Shown here in pieces: positions 7,109-14,103 of a DNA stretch of 14,103 bases. Under the pieces are notes generated by a model that saw only the letters and a list, made by a program, of their open reading frames with translations, had not been told where the DNA came from and did not search any database. Location: positions 340,734-354,836 of the forward strand of contig MU657197.1 in assembly GCA_026770575.1 (NCBI GenBank), in the 5' to 3' direction. Made by a program: the position numbers and the translations under genes. Each line of letters begins with the position of its first letter. Within the stretch, counting starts at the first letter, position 1. Source of the stretch: Pelagophyceae sp. CCMP2097. Lineage: Eukaryota > Sar > Pelagophyceae.

Positions 7109-10100
7109 TCACTCGAGGCGGTGGCCCTCCCAGCTGGAGAGGCCGCCGGCTTCGACGACGCGAATCGCGTTGGCGATACCCGCCACGTTGAACGGCAAAC
7201 CCGCCGTGCAGACGAGCCGGTCGGAATCAAACTCCACAAGACCCTTGGCCCGCGCGATGGAGATGCCCTGCTCCAGCATGCCTAGGTGCGTCTATTTTCA
7301 AAACTTTGGAGATGCTGGTCTTGCTTGCTTCAAATCCACCCTGGGTGGCGTCTTCAAATCGTTTCCGCTCGGGGCGCAAAGTCGTTCCCGGGCGCCGGTT
7401 TGCACGGTAAAACAGCTCGCTCCGCGGCGTCGCGGCGATGAGCGCCGCGTCCAGCACCGCCGGGTAGACGTTTGCGGAGAGCGTGAGCGCGCGCGCCACG
7501 TCGCGGTTCGGGGTGACGGCTAAGACCTTTGGGGCTGCTCAATCCCAATAGACGCCCAATCAACGCCAAACCCAATCCACAAACCCAATCCACAAACCTA
7601 ATGCTTTCCCGCGGTTTCGACGCGGCATTTTCGCGGGCACGCCCGGCCGGAGGCGCGCCATGCGGCGCGCCGATGCTCCTGAGGTCGTAAACACCTATTT
7701 TCGAATGTCGGCACCCGCATACGGTGCCGTTTTCGCCTCTGTTGATCAACGGCCAATCGCCAGAGTGTCGGCCCTTTGTTCGGGCGCGGGCGCTTGCGAC
7801 CAAGGCCTTTGCGCGCATGGCCGTTGCGAGCTGCGAGGCCGCCGCGACGATGGCGTCCACGTCGGCCAAGTCGCTTGAAATTGCCGCGCCTTCGGGCACC
7901 CCCACGCGCGCCATCAACAAATCGTAGCGCGGCGCAGACTCGACGCGCTGGATGATGCGCCTAGACGGCCGTCTTCGGGGCGCGCGAAGACCCTCTTCGA
8001 GGCCACACCGAGGGGCCGTTTACGAGGGGGCCGTTTACGTGCCCCGTGCGCGGAACCGCGAGTAGGACACCCCAAAGCCACGACCCGTACAGAGGAGCGC
8101 AATTCGAGGCCCGCTTGCCGACTGCACGAGGGGCCGTCAGAGGCCAGGGGCCGCCCGTACAGAGGGGGGCTCGTCGAGGCCCATAAAGAAGAGCTCTGTA
8201 AGGGCGGGTGCTCTTTGCAATTCACCGTGAGTGGCGCCTTGCGAGGGCCCTGCAAAGAGGCCTTGCAAGTGACCCTGCAGAGGCCTTGACCGCCAAAGGG
8301 CCCGCCCTTGCGGGCTTTTCAAGGACCGATGGCTCGAGCCTCGCCCCTGGCACGGGGCTCAAACGGCATCCCGTGGGCCCAGAGTATGAATCTCAGAATC
8401 CAACGTCCCACTTTGGCGGCTCGTGATCCCTCTCCCTGAGGCCTCTCTGACTTTTGCTCACCTGCGGGGCCTCCGAGGCCTCGGATGTGAGGCCTCTCTG
8501 CTGGACCCCGCCTCTGGGTTTTTCGATATCCGGGTTTCCCACCGGGTTTCGCAACGGACCGTTGCATCGCCACGGCCTCGATTGGATATTTGCCCGCCGC
8601 CGACTCGCCGGAGAGCATGACCGCGTCGCACCCGTCGAAGATGGCCTATATCGCAGCGAGGCGCCATTTCGAGGCGCCATTTCGAGGCGCCATTTCGAGG
8701 CGCCGCCTCGAGGCGCCGTCTCGAACGGCCGTCTCACGGCGCCGTCTCACGGCGCCGTCTCGAGCGGCCCTTACGAACTCGTCTGAAGAAGATGCAAAAA
8801 GTCGGAAAACCCGCTTACCGTGGCCACGTCGGAGCACTCCGCCCTTGTTGGCGACGGCGAGTCGATCATGCTCTCCAGCATCTGCGTGGCCACGATGACG
8901 GGCTTGCCCTGCGCGCGGCACTCGTCGATGATCTCCTTTTGGACGATGGGGACCTAGGCGAGCGGGTTTCCTGCACGGAGCGCGTTTTAAAAGAGCTTTT
9001 TTAAAAGCCGTTGCCCACGGATCATTGACAACGAGCATACGCACGTCCTCCGCCGCCATCTCGACGCCCAAATCGCCGCGCGCGACCATGATGCCGTCGC
9101 ACGCGGCGACGATGGCGCGGCTACGTCCGGGGGGTTTGTTCTTGGCGTCGTTTTTCCACCGGCGCGTCGTCACGTCGCTTGGGGCTGCCGTAAACGGGCC
9201 GTGGGGCCCTCTCGGGGGCATCCCGAAGATGGGGCCGTCTCCACGGAACCCTCTCCGGGGTCGCAACCCTCTCCGGGGTCGCAGAGGAGCCCTCTCCCGG
9301 GCCGCAGAGCTCCAGGGAAATCGAGTCGGGAACCGTCTCCGGACCGTATAGGGCCCCTCTCGGACTGTTCTCGGACTGTAGAGGGTTCGTCGGGGACTGT
9401 AGAGGGACCGCATCGAACCGCCCGCCGCATCGGACCGCCCGGGACCGCAGAGGGCCAGAGAACGGCACCGCCTCTATGGTCCGGAGCGGGTCCGTAGAGG
9501 CCGGTGCCCTCCATCTCCGAAGGAAATCTTCGGTGTCGGACGCCCCATGGCGGACGCCCGAAAGCCCCTCGATGGAACCGCTCTTTGCCGTTTTTCCAGA
9601 GTCGGCGCGGCACCGCGCAGTTGATCTGGCTCGACGGCCTGCGGCTTCTCAAGTTTGGCGAGGAGCATGGCCTTGCTGCGGCCGTTGATGCGCGTCTTCA
9701 GCTCGATCATGTCCTCAGGACGCTGCACGAAAGACAGAGCCTACGTCGTGACGGTTCGTTTTCCCCGCAGATCGCGTTTTCTCGCGAGACGCGGGTTTGA
9801 TGCGATCCAGTCGATGGTCACCCCTCCGAAATCCTCCATCAGGAATTCCAAATCGGCAATGTCCTTGGGCGTCATCGCCTCGCCGGGCACCTAACGCGTC
9901 GGGTTTACGCTTTTATAAAAGTCGACGTACGGTTTACGCGTCGGGTTTACGCTTTTATAAAAGTCGAAAGTTTGGAAACCCCTCTCCGGTTGCGTCGTAA
10001 AGGCCGGGAGAGCCGCCTCGAACGCCTCTGGTCGCGCCGTCTCTTGGAGCCTTTCGAGGGGCCTTTCGAGGGGCCCTATCTCAGATCAGCGAGGGGTTCG

Positions 10101-12191
10101 GGCTCGCCCTCAAGACGCGCGCCTCGAGTTGACCGGGTTTGTCCGTTTTGGCCGACCCGTCGTTGAGCGGGTCTGGCCGTGGCCCGACTCTTTGAAGACG
10201 GGTTTGATCGCTCGACCAACCCGCGACCCTTTGGGGTTTGCACAAACTCAAAAGCAATCCGCCGCTAGTCTCCGGACGGGCCCCTCTTGGCGGCCGCTTT
10301 TCAGGGCCCTGCACGGTCGCTCGCTTCGGCCTCTTTGAAGGGCCAAACCCCCGCGCAGGGTTCCTTGCCAGAGACGCGTGCTCGGGGTCCCTTGAACGTG
10401 ACTCCCGCGGGATGCCGTATGGTTTGAGAGAGGCCCGTTCAAGTGACAATCCGAGGGCCCGCCCAAGTGACGTCGCGAAGAGGCCGCAGTCGAGGGGCCG
10501 AGTGATCGTCCACGGGCCGTATAGGGGCCGCCGTCAAAGACGGTCGCAGAGGGCCCGTCTTGGGGACCGTCCAAGGAACTGTCTCAAGGAAGTGTCCAAA
10601 GGACCGCCCGAGCGACCATCCGAGGGAGCACCGGAGCGGCTCTCCGAGGGACCATCCTTTGGGCACTTCCTTTTTGACCGCCTGGAGGGCCGCAGAGGGG
10701 CCGCAGTCGAGGACGGCAGCCGAGCGACTTCCAAAGGGACCGTCGCAGAGGACCGACCCGTCGAGGGCCCGCAGGGTCCGTCTGAGGGTCCGCCCCGCGG
10801 GACGTCGCAGTGGGGGGGCCGTGGGGACCGTCTCGAGCCAGAGGCACCCGTTTGAGAAGGGCGCCGGGTTTCACGACCGTGTCCGGCAGGTTGAAGCCTT
10901 TGCGGGACGACAGCGCCGCGTCATTCATCACCTACGCATCGAGCGAGTCCTCACCGTCGAATCAAGTCGGTCGACTCTTCGCCCACGTACAGTGGCAAGA
11001 GACAGGGACAAGATGAATGTGATCCAACCTCGCGACGCTTGCAAAGGGCCGCACCTCGGTCACGACGAAGCCGTCGCCCTTTTCCGTCACGACGCACCGC
11101 AGCTTGCCGTCGTCGAGCAGGATGGCGTTGCCGACCTCCAAGGCTTGGAGGACCTCCGGGTGCGGCAAAGCCACGCGGCTCTCCGAGCCGAACGTGTCAG
11201 AGTCGAGGTCAAAGGTATAGACTTGCCCTTTCACGAGGTTCACTTTGGGCACGTCCTTTGAGAACATGCCCACGCGGTGCTTCGGGCCTAAGGCGGGGGC
11301 GTGGGCGGGCCGAGGTCGGTGAGTGCCTTGAAAGACGTGTGCCCGCTCTCCAAATTGCGCTCCCGTCTTCCTCGCCCCTCTTGTTGGCGCGGTGGACGGA
11401 CCTTGGAGGTCGGCCAGGATGCCGATGGGGTGGTCGTACTTGACCTGAAGGGGTGTAGCAAGTGCTCTCGGGATTCTAAGAGGAAGTGCTCTCGGAATTC
11501 CTCTACCATGTACAACACTTCACCGACCTCTAAAGCTCGGATGCACTGCGCCACCTCCAACTTGTCCGACGCGCCGTGCGAGAGGTTTAAACGGAAGACG
11601 TCGGTGCCTTCGAGGAAGAGCCTGTGTCAAAAAAAGGTCACGCCGCAGCGACAAAAGTCACAACAACGCCTCTCCAACGCCGCTTCCGCGCCGCTGTAGA
11701 GGCGCGGCCCTGAGCGCCCCCGGCGACCCAGGGGCGGAAAATTGCCCTCAAACGCGCATGGCGCAAACCCGCCGCGTAGAAGAAGCAGAGGCGCGTTTCC
11801 CGTCTCGACGCCACTTTCTCGACCGAACCCCGCCCTTCGACGCACCTTTCGATCACGGCGGCGTCGAAGCTCGCCGGGCCGAGCGTGGAGACTTGCTTCA
11901 CCTGAGGAGCGTCCTTTGAGGGTCGGTCGACAAAGGGACCCCCTTCTTGTGGACGGGCCTTGTCGCGTGGGGTTTTTGAAAAGCCGCGTTGGAATTGCGG
12001 CACTCTTGGCTGCGTCTGCGTTCCTCCAAACTCACGCCCTTTCGGAAGCGCGGACTGGAGAGCACGTACGATGCTTTGATCGCGGCGGCCGACGGCGCGG
12101 CCGCGGCCGCCTTGACCGGCGCCGCCGCGCTCATGCGGAGCTGCAGCGCAGAGGCGCGCGCCACCAGCAAGCAGGCGAACAAGAAACGCAT
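7109..12191 (-). CDS. Pyruvate kinase with N-terminal signal/transit leader
   Basis: Converts phosphoenolpyruvate and ADP to pyruvate and ATP. Minus-strand exons: 12191-12036, 11901-11846, 11621-11528, 11444-11402, 11287-11055, 10931-10848, 9890-9804, 9740-9619, 9120-9045, 8953-8819, 8645-8560, 7960-7801, 7694-7641, 7526-7406 and 7281-7109. These give 559 residues with every phase consistent. Landmarks: STLGPAS (57-63), FRLNLSHG (80-87, K+/ATP site), ILADLQGPK (111-119), a B domain with DDGK (175-178), [10 protein letters not shown] (203-212), catalytic Lys in AKLEK (K280) with E282, [13 protein letters not shown] (300-312, metal-binding D308), ATQMLESM (339-346), [12 protein letters not shown] (372-383) and [19 protein letters not shown] in the C domain. 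Residues 1-15 ([15 protein letters not shown]) look like a signal peptide and about 16-40 like an Ala-rich transit region, so the enzyme is probably plastid-targeted; the usual Phe after ASA is Leu here. Donors are loose; introns 7 and 8 appear to start with GC. Exon 2 could start at 11913, and exon 14 could end later at a GTGGAT donor. Confidence 0.95.
7568..7603 (+). repeat. 13-bp tandem repeat in pyruvate kinase intron 13
   Basis: AAACCCAATCCAC occurs at 7568-7580 and 7581-7593, followed by a partial AAACCTAATG. It lies within intron 7527-7640 and does not resemble the GGCSCCTCGARAC family. Confidence 0.85.
7961..8559 (-). other. Pyruvate kinase intron 11 with degenerate repeats
   Basis: A 599-nt intron between exons 12 and 11. 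It carries loosely repeated AGGGGCCG-type blocks (GAGGGGCCGTTTACGAGG near 8011) and, at 8254-8298, the dispersed repeat also found at 4752-4797. No exon is recognised inside. Confidence 0.7.
8254..8298 (+). repeat. Dispersed repeat, copy 2
   Basis: Begins AAAGAGGCCTTGCAAG and ends CGCCAAAG, matching 4752-4797 with a few substitutions and indels. Here it lies antisense to the host gene, unlike the 13-bp minisatellite. Confidence 0.7.
8658..8768 (-). repeat. 13-bp minisatellite in pyruvate kinase intron 10
   Basis: On the sense (minus) strand the units read GGCGCCTCGAAAT (three copies in a row), GGCGCCTCGAGGC, GGCCGTTCGAGAC, GGCGCCGTGAGAC (twice) and GGCCGCTCGAGAC. Period and consensus equal those of the array at 4143-4640. 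It occupies most of the 173-nt intron 8646-8818. Confidence 0.9.
9121..9618 (-). other. Pyruvate kinase intron 8, repeat-filled, putative GC donor
   Basis: A 498-nt intron. It contains tandem CCTCTCCGGGGTCGCA (plus strand, about 9250-9284) and many copies of GGGACCGTAGAGG-like blocks. By protein conservation ([17 protein letters not shown]) exon 8 must end in CAA-CT at 9619, so the intron would start GCGCGG and end TAG. Confidence 0.6.
9891..10847 (-). other. Pyruvate kinase intron 6, 957 nt, repeat-filled
   Basis: The sense strand carries degenerate 12-13-bp units such as GGTCGCTCGGGC, GGTCCTTTGGAC and AGTTCCTTGGAC, related to the array at 5485-5705. No exon is recognised inside. The 32-bp direct repeat at its 3' splice site is listed separately. 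Confidence 0.7.
9894..9967 (-). repeat. 32-bp exact direct repeat next to the intron 6 acceptor
   Basis: Identical 32-base copies at 9894-9925 and 9936-9967, each holding CGTCGGGTTTACG and the 12-bp palindrome CTTTTATAAAAG. The first copy lies two bases inside the TAG acceptor of exon 7, so the branch-point and pyrimidine region of this intron has been duplicated. Confidence 0.9.
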
Positions 12192-12828
12192 GTTGAAAGG
12201 CGCGGGAGAGGCCCGCTGCGAGCGGAGGCCTCGTAGAACTCGACGCTCCGAGGAAGCCGAAGCGTGCTCCGAGGAAATCCTAGGATGAGGAACTTCAAAA
12301 TGCCGGCAAGGTGGATTTTCAGACCCCCGGAGGGCGTCTTTGGATTTGATAAAATCTAAGCCCCTTTTCCTCGGGGTCGTTATTGAGATCACCCATGCGG
12401 CACTTCTTTCGTCGCTGCGCCAACGCCATCGAATTACGACCTAAGCCAGCTTACTCGCGTTTCAATGTGCCCTCTAAGCGACTGCACCAACATACCAAAG
12501 GCGCCCTCCGGGGGTCTGCAGTACCTCCGGTGCGCCATGCAAGCAACTTCAAAATGCATTTGAAAGATTCGCTTTCAACAAGGCCCGCTCGGTCTTGAGC
12601 CTTGCCCTCCCCAGAGCAGCTGGCTCGAATGGAGCAAACACGGCGAATGGCCGCCTGCGCTTGTTCAACGGACCGCCCCTTTGGCTGGGCCGTCTTCACG
12701 CAGAAACCGCCGTCGCCGAAAATATTTGGGTGATTCGAACGCCCGTCGCGTATAGGACGCCCCTCGGTCCAAATCGGCAGCTTTTTGCGATTTTTTGGCG
12801 AACATGCTGCCAAAAACCCATCGACCGG
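12192..12828. other. 5' flank of pyruvate kinase, no gene recognised
   Basis: This region should contain the pyruvate kinase promoter on the minus strand. AACTTCAAAATGC appears near 12291 and again near 12546. A minus-strand open frame at 12451-12813 has no recognisable domain. AT content rises toward the right. Confidence 0.4.
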
Positions 12829-12933
12829 AAAGTGTAGGAGGCCTAGCTAGAGGGAGCGAGATAACCACTTGATCCAAGAGGCAGCCGAGACTGCAATCAA
12901 GGAGCGGCTGTTGACATGAAAATAAGACACCGT

Positions 12934-12983
12934 CTGGCACTGACGTTTGCCCTGGCAAAAGGGAATTCCGGTCCCAGTGCCAG
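12934..12983 (+). other. Potential three-way-junction RNA fold
   Basis: CTGGCACTG (12934-12942) pairs with CAGTGCCAG (12975-12983). Between them are two hairpins: TTTGC-CCTG-GCAAA and GGGA-ATTCCGG-TCCC. A TATA-like TATATATAAG follows at 13001-13010. The fold would work on either strand and the function is unknown. Confidence 0.45.
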
Positions 12984-13037
12984 GAGCCAGCTAAGAAACG
13001 TATATATAAGCACATCCCATTTTTATAGAGTATTTTT

Positions 13038-13070
13038 TGGTACCCAGACCCGGATTTGAACCGGCGTACC
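13038..13070 (-). pseudogene. tRNA 3'-end-like fragment with encoded CCA
   Basis: On the minus strand: a T-arm CCGG-TTCAAAT-CCGG, then a TCTGGGT acceptor strand, A and CCA, followed at once by an A-run. No matching 5' acceptor strand, D-arm or anticodon arm is found upstream, so it is a fragment rather than a working gene. Genomic CCA suggests it was copied from a mature tRNA. Confidence 0.45.
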
Positions 13071-13106
13071 TTCATTTCACTTGCTGACATTTTCCGATTT
13101 TTTTAT

Positions 13107-13194
13107 ACGCAAAGCCGGGCTCGAACCGGCGACCTCGTGTGAACCCTTTTACACACGCTGTTAGTAGACGCAGTAGACCTAATACCTTTGAGCG
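13107..13194 (-). pseudogene. tRNA-like sequence, class II shape, degenerate
   Basis: On the minus strand: a perfect T-arm GCCGG-TTCGAGC-CCGGC, a long variable arm GTGTG...CACAC, a possible anticodon loop CTACTAA, and a D-arm GGTA-TTAGGTC-TACT. The total is about 88 nt, as in Ser/Leu tRNAs. Acceptor (GCTCAAA or GCGCTCA with TTTGCGT) and anticodon stems have mismatches. An A-run follows the 3' end. It could be a tRNA pseudogene or a tRNA-derived SINE head. Confidence 0.35.
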
Positions 13195-13254
13195 CACGCA
13201 ACGAACGCACTCGCAAGCGAGGGAACGAAACTCATCTCTGAAGGTGATGTCACA

Positions 13255-13275
13255 ATGGTTCAGACGGGAACTGAA
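13255..13275. repeat. Short hairpin GGTTCAG/CTGAACC
   Basis: GGTTCAG and CTGAACC form a perfect 7-bp inverted repeat with a 7-base loop (coordinates within about 3 bases). On the minus strand the right arm resembles the start of a T-arm (GGTTCAGTTCCC), a third tRNA-like hint in this element. Confidence 0.5.
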
Positions 13276-13350
13276 CCGCACCGAGTGCACTGGCCCGACC
13301 ACAGCGCGAGACGACACGCCGGACGATTTATTGTTAGGGGGTGAGATAAC

Positions 13351-13422
13351 CTAGAGGGAGGCTTTTCGACGATGACATGGGGGGGCGCCCCCCCATGTGA
13401 CCGTCATAAAACCTCCCTCGAG
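13351..13422. repeat. 72-bp imperfect palindrome with G7/C7 core
   Basis: The central 24 bases, 13375-13398, form a perfect palindrome: ACATG, seven G, CG, seven C, CATGT. Pairing continues outward with a few mismatches to CTAGAGGGAGG (13351-13361) and CCTCCCTCGAG (13412-13422), so the hairpin arm includes part of the right terminal inverted repeat of the element at 12829-13440. Confidence 0.9.
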
Positions 13423-13440
13423 CTAGGCCTCCTATACTTT

Positions 13441-14103
13441 GCAACATCGTGTTCGTTGGACGCTCCGACTGCAGCGCCGGTCTCAATTCCCCATTTGAGG
13501 GACGCTGTCACAATTCTGGCGGAGTCGCTAAACTTGGTCGCTCGGAAATTCGCGGGCATCGGCTCTGTCGGCCTCGGACCGGCACAGCCCTCTTCCTTTG
13601 GCCGAAACCGACCTCGTGCCCGAAATCCACCAGCATGGCAAGTTTCCTTCATCGATTTTGGCCTCGTCCTGAATCTATAGTAAACTCTATTGAGAAAAAC
13701 CTACAGAAACCCTCGGAAGTCCCCCTCCTATTGGGAAACGGGTTATGACATAGAAACTACGCAGCAACACACGCGATCGCCAAAAGAAGATTGCCGGTCT
13801 CCTACACAGGCCGAAAAAGGAGGCAGAGCTCCTGATATTAGTTGGGTTTTCTCGAGAAACATCTCGACTCCTTGACCGCACTCGTCTCGAGCCCGCACGG
13901 CGATCCCGCATACAAGCTTGGGGCCGCGCCCTTGCCGCGAGGGGTCACCCACGGCCATGCAAATTTTATCCCGGGCCGGTGAGTAGAGCCTGCAATCTGC
14001 CTGTGTCAATTGTCGAGCGATGGACGCCCTTCAACTCTGCCCCAGTGGCCAAAGTGCCGCACCTCGAGAGCGGTATCCGCGCTCAACATAGGTACGAATG
14101 GAT
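13441..14103. other. Right edge, lower GC, nothing recognised
   Basis: No conserved protein, RNA gene or clear repeat is seen. Open frames at 13372-13680 (plus) and 13743-14009 (minus) have no recognisable domain. Base composition is roughly half AT, unlike the gene-bearing part of the window. Confidence 0.45.

Larger units (their letters stand above)
12829..13440. mobile_element. ~612-bp element with 28-bp terminal inverted repeats
   Basis: The left end, 12829-12856 (AAAGTGTAGGAGGCCTAGCT then AGAGGGAG), is the reverse complement of 13413-13440 with 26 of 28 bases matching. GAGATAACC follows near the left end (12858-12866) and recurs at 13343-13351 inside the right end. No transposase frame is present. 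The element contains tRNA-like pieces and a long hairpin, listed separately. It reads as a non-autonomous element (MITE or composite), but no target-site duplication is certain. Confidence 0.6.

Noticed and set aside
10238..11261. Long plus-strand frames over 10238-11261
   Set aside because: Antisense to pyruvate kinase exons 5-6 and the repeats of intron 6.
12451..12813. 120-residue minus-strand frame upstream of pyruvate kinase
   Set aside because: No recognisable domain, motif or splice context; kept as unassigned flank.
12934..12983. Hammerhead ribozyme
   Set aside because: CTGACG resembles the CUGANGA core, but the final A and the essential G of the GAAA box are absent, so a catalytic core is not supported.
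13038..13440. LTR retrotransposon with primer-binding site
   Set aside because: TGG plus tRNA complementarity is present at 13038, but no TG...CA long terminal repeat, polypurine tract or reverse transcriptase is seen.

Overview
The window looks like nuclear DNA of a GC-rich, intron-dense eukaryotic microbe. The strongest evidence is a pyruvate kinase gene that can be rebuilt exon by exon on the minus strand: 15 exons, 14 introns, 559 residues. Its N-terminus reads as a signal peptide with an ASA site followed by an Ala-rich stretch. That resembles the bipartite plastid leaders of algae with secondary plastids (stramenopile type). A pelagophyte such as Aureococcus would fit the GC content, the leader and the small introns, but this is inference.

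Layout. At 394-2240 (minus) is a five-exon karyopherin of the transportin-3/importin-13/MTR10 type; its C-terminal half is absent or lies beyond the left edge. It is divergent, across 271 bp, from a plus-strand gene at 2512-5237 (five exons, 455 aa). That protein has a helical core, an Ser/Pro-rich middle and a basic tail. I tentatively compare it with the Sld3/Treslin replication-initiation family. From 5238 to 7108 is a convergent intergenic stretch full of small direct and inverted repeats, including a 137-bp element with 13-bp perfect inverted ends. Pyruvate kinase fills 7109-12191. From 12192 to 14103 no gene is recognised. GC is visibly lower there, and the stretch contains a ~612-bp element with 28-bp terminal inverted repeats that encloses tRNA-like pieces and a large G7/C7 hairpin.

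Introns. Most are 50-130 nt. A few are long (about 500-1,135 nt) and filled with a degenerate 12-13-bp minisatellite of consensus close to GGCSCCTCGARAC. The same unit occurs in introns of both the plus-strand and the minus-strand gene, and each time in the same orientation relative to transcription. Many donors are non-consensus GTG/GTC types, and two pyruvate kinase introns appear to start with GC.

The three genes have no evident functional link: nuclear import, a possible replication factor, and carbon metabolism. No operon, CRISPR array or prokaryotic signal is seen. Exon edges were set by eye from reading frame, splice-site dinucleotides and protein conservation; no transcript data were available.
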